From assembly GCF_014650715.1 (NCBI RefSeq), contig NZ_BMVM01000015.1:1-64000 (forward strand): 64,000 nt of DNA. Reading direction: 5' to 3'. This DNA is from Streptomyces bluensis (GTDB lineage Bacteria; Actinomycetota; Actinomycetes; Streptomycetales; Streptomycetaceae). The translations under genes and the position numbers were made by a program. Of this stretch, positions 18,266-26,858 are shown in pieces. Positions within the stretch are counted from its first letter, which is position 1; each line of letters opens with the position of its first letter. The notes beneath the pieces were generated by a model. That model saw only the letters and a program-made list of their open reading frames with translations. It ran no database searches and was not told where the DNA came from.

Positions 18266-19054
18266 ATGCCTCACACGACGTGGACACGTGACCGTCGGGG
18301 CGCCGTCATCGGCGCCTCGGCGGTTCTCGTATGTCTGGGCGGTGTGCTGGCGTCCTGCGGAAGCACCGGCGGTGACGGCTACGTCGCCGTGGGCTCGGGC
18401 GCCGGCTCGTCCCGGCCGGCCGTGGCCCCCACGGGGGACGTGACCTTCGTACCGCTGGACGACGGGCGACCGCCGGCGGACTCCGGGCGCCCCGGTACGG
18501 CCGATCCGCCCGAAGGGCAGGGCGGTTCGGGCGCGGAGAACCCGCCAGGTACGCCGGACAGCCCGGATACCGGGCCCGACCTCCCCGGCACGCCGGACGG
18601 CCGGGCCGCGGACGGCGCCGACTCCGGCTCCGGCACCGGCACCGGCACCGATCCCGGTCGTACGACGACGGACGCGCCCTCCGCCTCGCCGCCGCCCTCC
18701 TCCGGCCCGCCGACCGGCGGCGGTACGCCGGCCCCGTCCCCCACCGGTCCGGCCGGGCTGAGCGTGAGCGAGCCCGAGCGGGAACCCACCGACAAGCGGT
18801 GGTGCGAGAAGGTGACCGTGGAGTTCCGCAACACCGGTGGCGCCGCGGTGCGTTCGGGCAGGGTGACCTTCGGTACGCATGTCATCGGCCCGCTCGGCAT
18901 CGACTGGGCGACCGTGGAGTCCACGAGGAGGCTTCCCGCCCCCATCGCCGGCGGGTCGAGCCGCGAGAAGACCTGGACGGTGTGCGTGGAGGAGTGGCGG
19001 GTGCCACTGGGAATGCACATCGAGACCCAGGACGTCTCGGTGAAGTGGAAGTGA
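18266..19054 (+). CDS. Secreted lipoprotein with Pro/Gly/Asp-rich linker
   Basis: This 262-residue product has a lipoprotein signal ending in the lipobox LASC, with Cys31 as the lipid anchor. It has a long disordered linker (about residues 35-165, rich in Gly, Pro, Asp and Thr) and a compact C-terminal beta domain of about 90 residues starting at GLSVSEPEREP and ending METQDVSVKWK-like, with paired Cys residues in RWCEKV and TVCVEEW. The domain resembles small carbohydrate-binding or CARDB-like folds, but I cannot name it. It should face the outside of the membrane. It is conserved next to sigN in relatives. Confidence 0.75.
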   Translation: MPHTTWTRDRRGAVIGASAVLVCLGGVLASCGSTGGDGYVAVGSGAGSSRPAVAPTGDVTFVPLDDGRPPADSGRPGTADPPEGQGGSGAENPPGTPDSPDTGPDLPGTPDGRAADGADSGSGTGTGTDPGRTTTDAPSASPPPSSGPPTGGGTPAPSPTGPAGLSVSEPEREPTDKRWCEKVTVEFRNTGGAAVRSGRVTFGTHVIGPLGIDWATVESTRRLPAPIAGGSSREKTWTVCVEEWRVPLGMHIETQDVSVKWK

Positions 19055-19112
19055 CCGCTGAAGGCGACTACACCGGCTGCATCCGCTGCATCCGCTGCAT
19101 CCGCCGCGTCAG

Positions 19113-19304
19113 CTACATCAGCGCGAGCCAGGTGACGGCCGCGACGACCGCCAGGGCCGCGATGACGCCGACGATCACGCCGATACGGGGGCCGGAGGAC
19201 GCGGCCGCCTGCTGACGGCCCTCGGGCTCGTCGACGAAGGCGCGGAACATCTGGGTGCTGCCGGCGGGGTCTGGGGTGCCCTGGGGGCCCTGGGTGTTAG
19301 CCAT
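19113..19304 (-). CDS. 63-residue single-pass membrane protein
   Basis: This product has a polar N-terminal half (NTQGPQGTPDPAGSTQMFRA) followed by one membrane helix at the C-terminus (IGVIVGVIAALAVVAAVTWL). It is a tail-anchored type of small protein that occurs beside the MarR gene in Streptomyces. The function is unknown. Confidence 0.6.
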   Translation of the reverse strand: MANTQGPQGTPDPAGSTQMFRAFVDEPEGRQQAAASSGPRIGVIVGVIAALAVVAAVTWLALM

Positions 19305-19492
19305 GGCCCAGGACCCTAGCGAATGGGGAGGGGGCCGCCCCAGTGGGGTGCCCTCGTCTTGTGAAGCTGGTTACTCGGGGGCGCCCCTAGGGGGCATCGC
19401 CGCCGGACCCGTAGCGGTCTGCACGTTTACGTTCGCCAATCCTTGCCTTTGCCAAGGTTTTAGTGCGGACGCACCCGTTCCTATTTGCCTGT

Positions 19493-19518
19493 AGCAACCA
19501 ATCAAACTTATGGTTGCT
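19493..19518. promoter_or_regulatory. Probable MarR operator (AGCAACCA-N10-TGGTTGCT)
   Basis: A perfect 8-bp inverted repeat has its left arm at 19493-19500 and its right arm at 19511-19518. A third half site (GCAAC) lies at about 19523. It stands 36 bases before the MarR start, in a locally AT-richer region, and fits autoregulation of the marR-exporter operon. Confidence 0.7.
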
Positions 19519-19553
19519 CTAAGCAACAAGATCGGGAGGGAGGTCGACCGGCG

Positions 19554-20114
19554 ATGGCCGAGAAAGCGCAGTACGAGGAGCTTGCCCGTTCGTTCAGTGC
19601 CATCGGGGTGGTGAAGCGGGACCTGGGCCGGATGCTGCCGCCGGACTGCCCGGGCGGCTCGGCCGGAGTGCTGACGCTGCTCGGACGGCACGGCGACATG
19701 CGGATGAGCCGGCTCGCGGAGCTGCTCTCCGTGGACATGTCGGTGACCAGCCGCCATGTCGCCCACGTCGCCGAACGCGGCTGGATCGAACGGCTCCCCG
19801 ACCCGGCGGACAGACGCTCGCGCATCCTGCGCCTGACCCCCGAGGGCCGGGACCGGCTCGACGACCTGTACGAGCGCATCACCCACCTGCTCGCCGACCG
19901 GCTGGGCGACTGGTCCGAGGACGAGGTCGGGCTGCTCATCGGACTCCTGGCCCGGCTGCGCGAGAGCTTCGGCGACTGCCGGGCCGGGCCACGGATCACG
20001 CCCGCCACACCCGTCGCGGAAGCCATCCCGCCCGTAGCGGAAGCCCTCGCACCCGTCGCGGAACCCGTCGCGGAAGAGAACACCACCGAACACACCACCC
20101 GTACACCCGCATAA
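19554..20114 (+). CDS. MarR family transcriptional regulator
   Basis: This 186-residue winged-helix repressor probably controls the exporter that follows. The wHTH covers MRMSRLAELLSVDMSVTSRHVAHV, and the wing is DPADRRSRILRLTPEG. A C-terminal tail contains four Pro/Val/Ala/Glu repeats (PVAEAIPPVAEALAPVAEPV), an unusual extension for MarR. ATG 19554 has a strong GGGAGGGAGG site. The exporter gene starts 24 bases downstream, so this is the first gene of a three-gene operon. The inverted repeat at 19493-19518 is the likely operator. Confidence 0.9.
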   Translation: MAEKAQYEELARSFSAIGVVKRDLGRMLPPDCPGGSAGVLTLLGRHGDMRMSRLAELLSVDMSVTSRHVAHVAERGWIERLPDPADRRSRILRLTPEGRDRLDDLYERITHLLADRLGDWSEDEVGLLIGLLARLRESFGDCRAGPRITPATPVAEAIPPVAEALAPVAEPVAEENTTEHTTRTPA

Positions 20115-20138
20115 GCAGCAACGAAGAGAAGGAAGTCC

Positions 20139-22679
20139 ATGGCAACGACCACACCAGCCGGTGTGCGGGCCCATGCCAAGCACGCGGGCGGCGCCCCGGG
20201 CGGCGCCGCGATGACGCACCGGCAGATCATGGAAGCGCTGACCGGGCTGCTGCTCGGCATGTTCGTCGCGATCCTGTCGTCGACGATCGTGTCCAACGCC
20301 CTGCCCGACATCATCAAGGACCTCGGCGGCGGCCAGAACGCCTACACCTGGGTCGTCACCGCCTCGCTGCTGACGATGACGGCGTCCACCCCGCTGTGGG
20401 GCAAGCTCGCCGACCTCGTCTCCAAGAAGCTGCTCATCCAGATATCCCTCGTCATCTTCGTGGCCGGTTCGGCGGCGGCCGGTCTGTCGCAGAACCCGGG
20501 CATGCTCATCGCGTTCCGCGCGGTCCAGGGCATCGGCATGGGCGGTCTGTCCTCGCTGGCCCAGATCATCCTGGCCGCGATGATCTCCCCGCGTGAGCGC
20601 GGCCGCTACAACGGCTACCTCGGCGCCACCTTCGCCACCGCGATGGTCGGTGGTCCGCTGATCGGCGGTGTCATCACCGACACCAGCTGGCTGGGCTGGC
20701 GCTGGTGCTTCTACGTCGGCGTGCCCTTCGCCGTGCTCGCCCTGATCGTGCTGCAGAAGACCCTGCACCTCCCCGTCGTCAAGCGGCAGGTCAAGGTCGA
20801 CTGGGCGGGCGCCTTCTTCATCACCGTGGCGGTCTGCCTGCTGCTGGTCTGGGTGACGTTCGCCGGTGACAAGTACGACTGGCTGTCCTGGCAGACGTAC
20901 GCGATGGTCGGCGGCACGCTCGCGCTGCTGCTGGTGTTCCTCCTCGTCGAGACGAAGGCGAGCGAGCCGATCATCCCGCTGCGGCTGTTCCGCAACCGCA
21001 CGATCACGCTGGCCTCGCTGGCCTCCCTCTTCGTCGGCATCGCGATGTTCGCGGGCACCATCTTCTTCAGCCAGTACTTCCAGCTGGCCCGGGACAAGTC
21101 GCCGACCATGTCCGGCATCATGACCATCCCGATGATCGGCGGCCTGTTCGTCGCCTCCACCGTCTCCGGCCAGATCATCACCCGCACCGGCCGCTGGAAG
21201 GGCTGGCTGCTGGCCGGCGGGGCGCTGCTGACCGCGGGCCTCGGCCTGCTGGGCACGATCCGGTACGACACCCCGTACTGGCACGTGGCGTCCTTCATGG
21301 CGCTGCTGGGTCTCGGCGTCGGCATGATGATGCAGAACCTGGTGCTGTGCACGCAGAACCAGGTGGCCCCCACCGACCTGGGTGCCGCCAGCTCGGTCGT
21401 GAACTTCTTCCGCTCGCTCGGCGGTGCCGTGGGCGTCTCCGCGCTGGGCGCGGTCCTGGCCCACCGGATCACCAGCTATGTCGAGGAGGGCGTGGCGGGC
21501 CTCGGCCCCAAGTACGCGTCCGCGCTCGCCGGTTCGGACTCCTCCAACAGCATCCCGGACGTCGACGCCCTGCCCGCGCCGCTGCGCACGGTGGTCGAGA
21601 GCGCCTACGGCCACGGTGTGGCGGACGTCTTCCTCTACGCGACCCCCATCGCGCTCATCGCCTTCCTCGTCGCCCTCTTCATCAAGGAGGTCCCGCTGCG
21701 GACGAAGAACGCGCTGGCCCAGGCCGCCGAGGAGCAGGCACCGGCCGCCGCTGCGGCTCAGGCCGCCGCGGTTCCCGGGGCGGTCGCCGCGGCCGAGCCC
21801 AGGGTCCCCAGCTGGGCCACCACCGCCTCCGCCGCCCCGGAGACCGAGCCCGCGGGCACCCTGAAGCTGGCGGCCGTCGCCACGGTGGCTCCGGGCGCCG
21901 ACCCGTCCCCCTCCACCGGCGGCACCCCGATCCACGGCCACGTCCGGGGCGCCGAGAGCGCCCCCGTGCCGGGGGCCTCCGTCACGCTGATCTCCCTCGG
22001 GGGGCGGCAGCTGGGCCGCGCGGTCGCCCACGCCGACGGCGCCTACAAGGTGGACGCGCCCGGCTCGGGCTCGTACGTCCTGATCGCCGCCGCCGACGGC
22101 TTCCAGCCCCAGGCGTCCACGATCGTGGTGGACGGCGGGCCGGTCCCGTACGACATCCTGCTCAGCGGGACCAGCGGTCTGAGCGGCACGGTCCGCGACG
22201 CCGGAACGGCGCGCCCGGTCAAGGACGCGATGGTCGTCGTCACCGATGTGCGCGGAGACGTGCTGGCCACCGGAACGACGAGTCAGCAGGGCGAGTTCAC
22301 CTTCGCCGACCTCGTGCCCGGCACCGTGACGGTCGCCGTGAACGCGACGGGGCACCGCCCCCGCGCGCTCCCCGTCGACATCGGCGGCACCGGCGTCACC
22401 CGGATCGAGCTCGACCTCCACGCCGGGGCCCGCCTCCAGGGTGTCGTACGGGCCCCCGGCGGCCCCCTCGGCGACGCCCGCGTCACCCTGGTCGACGCCG
22501 CGGGCAACGTCGTCGGCACGGCCACGACCGGCACCGACGGGGCGTACGCCTTCACCGACCTGGACGGCGGCGAGTACACCGTCATCGCCACGGGCTACCC
22601 GCCGGTGGCGACCGCCCTCACGGTCACCGGCCCCGGCGTCGACGGCCACGACATCGAACTGGCCCATCCCGTCGAGTAG
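20139..22679 (+). CDS. DHA2-type MFS exporter with C-terminal carboxypeptidase-regulatory-like repeats
   Basis: This 846-residue protein combines a 14-helix drug:H+ antiporter (about residues 25-525) with an Ala/Pro-rich linker and three beta domains of about 80 residues (about 600-680, 683-762 and 763-843). The transporter shows RAVQGIGMGGL and RGRYNGYLG motifs of the DHA2 family. The repeats carry the CarboxypepD_reg pattern (GxVRxAxxxPVxxAxVTL ... DGxYxFxxLxxGxYTVxAxGY). DHA2 exporters normally end after helix 14, at about 500-530 residues, so this tail is an addition. If the helix count is 14, the tail would be cytoplasmic. The next gene encodes one more copy of the same domain, linked to YceI. 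The substrate is unknown. Confidence 0.88.
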   Translation: MATTTPAGVRAHAKHAGGAPGGAAMTHRQIMEALTGLLLGMFVAILSSTIVSNALPDIIKDLGGGQNAYTWVVTASLLTMTASTPLWGKLADLVSKKLLIQISLVIFVAGSAAAGLSQNPGMLIAFRAVQGIGMGGLSSLAQIILAAMISPRERGRYNGYLGATFATAMVGGPLIGGVITDTSWLGWRWCFYVGVPFAVLALIVLQKTLHLPVVKRQVKVDWAGAFFITVAVCLLLVWVTFAGDKYDWLSWQTYAMVGGTLALLLVFLLVETKASEPIIPLRLFRNRTITLASLASLFVGIAMFAGTIFFSQYFQLARDKSPTMSGIMTIPMIGGLFVASTVSGQIITRTGRWKGWLLAGGALLTAGLGLLGTIRYDTPYWHVASFMALLGLGVGMMMQNLVLCTQNQVAPTDLGAASSVVNFFRSLGGAVGVSALGAVLAHRITSYVEEGVAGLGPKYASALAGSDSSNSIPDVDALPAPLRTVVESAYGHGVADVFLYATPIALIAFLVALFIKEVPLRTKNALAQAAEEQAPAAAAAQAAAVPGAVAAAEPRVPSWATTASAAPETEPAGTLKLAAVATVAPGADPSPSTGGTPIHGHVRGAESAPVPGASVTLISLGGRQLGRAVAHADGAYKVDAPGSGSYVLIAAADGFQPQASTIVVDGGPVPYDILLSGTSGLSGTVRDAGTARPVKDAMVVVTDVRGDVLATGTTSQQGEFTFADLVPGTVTVAVNATGHRPRALPVDIGGTGVTRIELDLHAGARLQGVVRAPGGPLGDARVTLVDAAGNVVGTATTGTDGAYAFTDLDGGEYTVIATGYPPVATALTVTGPGVDGHDIELAHPVE

Positions 22680-22799
22680 TTCATCCCGCTCACCACAACC
22701 CCGGCCCGCGGAGCACGCGCAGAGCGGACGCGCGCTCCACGGGCCGGCCTCATCCAAGCTCGTCCAAGCTCTCCAAGCCCATCCAAGGAGTCACCCAGC

Positions 22800-23627
22800 A
22801 TGGGACTGACCGCGAAGATCCGTACCCGTGACGGTTGGGCCGTGTCACACGCGGTCGTCACGCTGACCGACATGACGGGCAGGCAGATGGCGCGTGCCGA
22901 GGCCGACGACGAGGGCACGGTGCGCGACACCACCGCCCTCGCCCCCGGGGTGTACACCGCGATCGTCACGGCCGTCGGCTATACACCCACCGCGTCCACC
23001 GTCATCGTCACGGACGGGGGAGGCCGGGCCGAGATCGGCACCGTCACCCTCACCCGCCAGGGCGGCACCGAACTCCCCCCGCCCGGCCCCTGGACCATCG
23101 ACCCGGCCCACTCCTCGATCACCGCCACCACCCGTCACCTGGGCATCTCCACCATCCACGGCCGCTTCACGGACTTCTCCGGCCAGATCGAGGTGGCCCC
23201 CGACGACGCGGCCAAGTCCCGGGTGGAGGCCGTCATCACCGCCGCCTCCATCGACACGGGGAACGGCATGCGGGACGACCACCTCCGCTCCCCGGACTTC
23301 CTGGACGTCTCGGTCCACCCGGAGATCACCTACCGCTCGACCGGCCTCACCGCCGGCCCCGGCCCCGACCGCTGGACGCTCCACGGCGACCTCACGATGC
23401 ACGGCGTCGCACGCCCGGTCGACCTCGCCCTCACCTACCTGGGCACCGGCACGGACCCCTGGGGCGGCATCCGGGCCGCCTTCCACGCCACCGCCCAACT
23501 CCACCGCGACGACTTCGCCATGAACTACAACCAGGTACTCCAGGCAGGCATCGCCGCGATCGGCACCACGCTGAAGGTGGAACTGGACATCCAGGCGGTC
23601 CAGGGCGAGACACCGCCGCAGGCGTAG
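22800..23627 (+). CDS. CarboxypepD_reg-YceI fusion protein
   Basis: This 275-residue protein has an N-terminal beta domain (residues 1-85, with AVVTLTDMTGRQMARAEAD and PGVYTAIVTAVGYTP) like the three at the end of the preceding exporter. A YceI lipocalin-like domain follows (about residues 93-265: WTIDPAHSSITATTRHLG, FLDVSVHPEITY, LTMHGVARPVDL). YceI proteins bind polyisoprenoid lipids in a barrel. No signal peptide is visible, so it is probably cytoplasmic. AAGGAG at about 22784 sets the start. It is the third gene of the marR operon and may shuttle the exporter's substrate, which is an inference. Confidence 0.88.
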   Translation: MGLTAKIRTRDGWAVSHAVVTLTDMTGRQMARAEADDEGTVRDTTALAPGVYTAIVTAVGYTPTASTVIVTDGGGRAEIGTVTLTRQGGTELPPPGPWTIDPAHSSITATTRHLGISTIHGRFTDFSGQIEVAPDDAAKSRVEAVITAASIDTGNGMRDDHLRSPDFLDVSVHPEITYRSTGLTAGPGPDRWTLHGDLTMHGVARPVDLALTYLGTGTDPWGGIRAAFHATAQLHRDDFAMNYNQVLQAGIAAIGTTLKVELDIQAVQGETPPQA

Positions 23628-23691
23628 GACTGCCGCAGGCACCAACGACAAGGTCACGCTCGGCAGGCGCGCGAGGCCCTAGGCTGCGGCC

Positions 23692-24162
23692 ATGGCACCG
23701 AACATCGCGACGAACACCTCCGTCACCCTCGACGAGCTGCTGGACTTCGTACGTCCGCGCCACCGCGCGATCCTGCTCACCCGCCGCGCCGACGGCGGCC
23801 CCCAGGGTTCGCCACTGACCTGCGGCGTCGACGACTCGGGCCGCATCGTCGTCTCGACGTACCCGGAGCGCGCCAAGACCCGCAACGCCAAGCGGGACTC
23901 CCAGGTCAGCCTGATCGTCCTCAGCGACGAGTGGAACGGCCCCTGGGTCCAGATCGACGGCACGGCCGAGGTCATCGACTCCCCCGACTCCGTCGAGCCG
24001 CTCGTCGAGTACTACCGGAACATCGCGGGCGAGCACCCGGACTGGGACGAGTACCGGGCGGCCATGCTCAAGCAGGGCAAGTCGATCATCCGGGTCACCC
24101 CCACCCGGTGGGGTCCGGTGGCCACGGGGGGCTTTCCGGCGCGGGTTGCTCCGCAGGAGTAG
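23692..24162 (+). CDS. PPOX class F420-dependent oxidoreductase
   Basis: This 156-residue protein has the split-barrel flavin/F420-binding fold. RHRAILLTRRADGGPQGSPLTCGVDDSGRIVVST and WNGPWVQIDGTAEVID match the Rv1155-like group of F420-dependent reductases. In that group the cofactor is deazaflavin F420H2 and the substrates include biliverdin and xenobiotics. The exact substrate is unknown here. It stands alone after the marR operon, with a bidirectional-type hairpin downstream at 24262. Confidence 0.88.
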   Translation: MAPNIATNTSVTLDELLDFVRPRHRAILLTRRADGGPQGSPLTCGVDDSGRIVVSTYPERAKTRNAKRDSQVSLIVLSDEWNGPWVQIDGTAEVIDSPDSVEPLVEYYRNIAGEHPDWDEYRAAMLKQGKSIIRVTPTRWGPVATGGFPARVAPQE

Positions 24163-24261
24163 CGGGGGAGCAGCTGCCCCGCTGGGGCCGGTGATTCGGC
24201 TGCGGGTTCGTTGTGGCTGGTCGCGCCCACGCGGCGGAGCCGCATATCGATACAGCCCCGC

Positions 24262-24280
24262 GCCCCTCAAAAAAAGGGGC
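24262..24280. terminator. Short hairpin between convergent genes
   Basis: GCCCC and GGGGC enclose TCAAAAAAA, within a slightly longer GCGC...GGCGC context. It sits between the ends of the F420 enzyme gene and the TetR gene, and could serve either. Confidence 0.5.
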
Positions 24281-24357
24281 CGGCGCACCGCCCACGCACC
24301 GGCAGCCATGCCCGCACCTGTCCGCGCACCTACCGAACGCGCAGCCCCACAGCCCGC

Positions 24358-25149
24358 TCAGCCGACGGCGGTCACCCGCGCCTCGATCCCGCCGATCACG
24401 ATCTCCAGCGCGGTGGAGAAGTCCCGCTCGAACATCTCGGCCACCGTGTCACCCCCACGGGCCTCCATGATCGCCTTGGACGCCTCCATGACGTGGCTGA
24501 TCTCCGGCACCTGCATCACCACGGCCATGGCATCGCTGAGGTACTCGTCGTGACTCACGCCGGCCGCCGCGCAACGCTCGATGAAGTGCCCCTCGATCGT
24601 GCCGAACCCGTACACGAACTGGAAGACCGCCGAGATCGCCGCCGTCTGTTCGGACAGCGGCAGTCCCGTCCGGCGGATCACGCGCTGAACGGCGAAGGAG
24701 AACTCCAGGTAGTTCGGCCCGATGTTGAGGAAGGTCCCGGCGAGCGGCGACACCCACGGATGGCGGACCAGTACCGCCCGGTAGTCCACGGCGAGCTCCC
24801 GCAACTGGTCGCGCCAGTCCGCCGTGGACTCCTCGTCGTCGCCCGGGATGGCGGCGGGCACCCCCGTCTCACCGAACACCGCGTCGAGCGCCAGCTCCAG
24901 CAGATCGTCCTTCGTGTCCACGTACCAGTAGACGGACATCGCGGTGACGTTCAGCTCCGCGGCCAGCCGTCGCATCGAGAACCTGGCCAGACCCTCGGCG
25001 TCCAGAAGCGCCACCGTCGTCGCGACGATCCGGTCCCGGTCGAGGCCGGAGGGCTGCCCGCCGCGCGCCGCCCCGCCGCGTCGCGCCTTGTCCGCCAGCC
25101 AGACACTGGCCCGCGCCGGACGACGCTTCGCCCTCTCGGCTGCCACCAT
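24358..25149 (-). CDS. TetR family transcriptional regulator
   Basis: This 263-residue repressor lies directly downstream of the MFS exporter it probably controls. The TetR helix-turn-helix is at about residues 35-80 (DRIVATTVALLDAEGLARFSMRRLAAELNV, then MSVYWYVDTKDDLL). The remaining helical domain would bind the ligand. The ATG at 25149 has AGGAAGG seven bases upstream. The exporter stop is only 48 bases before it, so both are on one transcript. The palindrome at 26708-26757 before the exporter is the likely operator. Confidence 0.88.
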   Translation of the reverse strand: MVAAERAKRRPARASVWLADKARRGGAARGGQPSGLDRDRIVATTVALLDAEGLARFSMRRLAAELNVTAMSVYWYVDTKDDLLELALDAVFGETGVPAAIPGDDEESTADWRDQLRELAVDYRAVLVRHPWVSPLAGTFLNIGPNYLEFSFAVQRVIRRTGLPLSEQTAAISAVFQFVYGFGTIEGHFIERCAAAGVSHDEYLSDAMAVVMQVPEISHVMEASKAIMEARGGDTVAEMFERDFSTALEIVIGGIEARVTAVG

Positions 25150-25196
25150 GGCGCACCTTCCTCGACACTCCAACAGCTGGTCACGATGCTAGGCGC

Positions 25197-26690
25197 TTAT
25201 GGGGCCCCCGCCCGCTCAGCCCTGCGCAGCAGCACCGCCGCGACCACCCCACCGAGCAGCACCGCCACCGCGCCCACCAACTGACTGGACTCCAGACCTG
25301 AGGAGAACGCCTCGGTGATCCGGTCCCGTTCGTCCTGCGACCCCGCCGCGGCCAGCGCCGCCGGCAAAGAGGACGCAGCGACCGGGATCAACGCCGCGAA
25401 ACGCGAGTTGAGTACGGCCCCCAGCACGGCCACGCCCAGCCCGTTGCCGAACTCCGCCAGCGTGCCGTTGACGCCCGCGCCCACGCCCGCCTTCTCCGGC
25501 GGGATCGCGCTCATGATGGCGAGCGCCATGGCCGGGCTGGCGATCGCGGCACCGGCGCCGATGAGCACCAGACCGAGGAGCGTGCCCGAGTAGCCGTACG
25601 CGGTCAGCGTGGCGATCGACACCAGTCCGCCGGACGTCAGGATCATGCCGATGAGGATGGCGATCGGGATGCCGAGCCGCGTCGCCCACTTCGCCGCCAG
25701 ACCCGAGAAGTTCAGCACCACGATCGTGACGGCGAGCGGGGCCATGCGCACACCGGCCTCCATGGGGTCGTAGCCGAGGACGAACTGCAGGTACTGGGTG
25801 AGCAGGAACAGTGAGCCGGCCATGCCGAAGGCGATGAGCACCGCGCCCGCGACGGCGCCCGTGAACCGGCGGTCGCGGAAGAAGTGCATGTCGAGCATGG
25901 GATACGGGATGCGGCTCTCCCAGTACGCGAAGCCGGCCAGGACCACCACGGCCACCCCCGCGGTCGCCAGGACCCGGCCGGAGGTCCAGCCGTGCTCCGG
26001 CCCGGAGATGATCGCGAAGACGAGCGAGCCCATACCGATCGTGGACAGCAGCGCGCCCAGCAGGTCCGGACGGTCCCCACGCGGGTCCTTGGACTCGGGC
26101 ACGAGGGCCGCCACGGCCACCACGCCGAGTGCCGCGACCGGCAGGTTGATCATGAAGATCGCACCCCACCAGAAGTGGTCGAGCACAAAGCCGCCGACGA
26201 GGGGGCCGGTCGCGAAGCCGAGCGCGTTGACCGCTGCCCAGATGCCGATCGCCCTGGGCTGCTCCTCGGGCGTGAAGATCTGCATGGCGACCGCCAGCGT
26301 GGTGGTCATCAGCAGCGCACCGCCGATGCCCATGCCCGCGCGGGCGGCGATCAGCTGGCCGGTGGAGTCGGCGAGTCCGGCCACCAGCGAGCCGACACCG
26401 AACAGGGAGAGGCCCGCGATCAGCATCTTCTTGCGGCCGTAGCGATCGGCGGCACTGCCCGCGGTGAGCAGCAGGCCGGACTGCACGAGCGAGTACGCGT
26501 TGATCATCCACTGGATGTCGGAGGTGGCGGCGCCGAGTTCCTCGGTGAGGGACGGGATCGCCACGTTGAGCACCGTGTTGTCGAGTACCACGGTGAGCAG
26601 CGCGAGGCTGAGGACGCCCAGGATCAGCCAGCGTTGGGGGTGCCCCTGCGGGGCGGGCATCGAGGTGTCGGCGGTCGTCGGCGCCGTCAT
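25197..26690 (-). CDS. MFS transporter, DHA2 family (EmrB/QacA-like)
   Basis: This 497-residue efflux protein has 14 predicted membrane helices. VVLDNTVLNVAIPSL, where the Asp in the first helix is the family's proton-coupling residue (motif D1), GSAADRYGRKKML (motif A) and AGMGIGGALLM identify the DHA2 drug exporters. It is the first gene of a two-gene operon with the TetR gene. The substrates cannot be predicted. Confidence 0.92.
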   Translation of the reverse strand: MTAPTTADTSMPAPQGHPQRWLILGVLSLALLTVVLDNTVLNVAIPSLTEELGAATSDIQWMINAYSLVQSGLLLTAGSAADRYGRKKMLIAGLSLFGVGSLVAGLADSTGQLIAARAGMGIGGALLMTTTLAVAMQIFTPEEQPRAIGIWAAVNALGFATGPLVGGFVLDHFWWGAIFMINLPVAALGVVAVAALVPESKDPRGDRPDLLGALLSTIGMGSLVFAIISGPEHGWTSGRVLATAGVAVVVLAGFAYWESRIPYPMLDMHFFRDRRFTGAVAGAVLIAFGMAGSLFLLTQYLQFVLGYDPMEAGVRMAPLAVTIVVLNFSGLAAKWATRLGIPIAILIGMILTSGGLVSIATLTAYGYSGTLLGLVLIGAGAAIASPAMALAIMSAIPPEKAGVGAGVNGTLAEFGNGLGVAVLGAVLNSRFAALIPVAASSLPAALAAAGSQDERDRITEAFSSGLESSQLVGAVAVLLGGVVAAVLLRRAERAGAP

Positions 26691-26707
26691 GGGAGGTGGC
26701 CCTTCTG

Positions 26708-26757
26708 CGGTGTATGGGAACCGTACGTCTTACACCGTAGAACCCTCCCATACACCG
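26708..26757. promoter_or_regulatory. Probable TetR operator upstream of the MFS gene
   Basis: CGGTGTATGGGA at 26708-26719 and TCCCATACACCG at 26746-26757 form a perfect 12-bp inverted repeat. An extra half site, TACACCGTA, lies between them at 26731-26739. They begin 18 bases before the MFS start codon, so a bound repressor would cover the promoter or leader. Confidence 0.75.
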
Positions 26758-26790
26758 TACAAGCCAATATCGGCGGCGCAGGAAGGACAG

Positions 26791-26819
26791 TGGCCCGAGG
26801 CACGAAGCCCCGGGCCACC
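26791..26819 (-). terminator. Terminator hairpin after the GT2-GT39 operon
   Basis: GTGGCCCG (26791-26798) pairs with CGGGCCAC (26812-26819), about 40 bases past the stop of the leftward mannosyltransferase gene. There is no U tract. Confidence 0.6.
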
Positions 26820-26858
26820 GCCTTGAGGAAGCCACCGCCTTGAGAGGAAACCGAACGG

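Noticed and set aside
19371..22757. A 1128-codon open frame antisense to the MarR-MFS genes
   Set aside because: The product is repetitive Gly/Arg/Asp/His with no domain, and the sense strand encodes well-defined proteins throughout.
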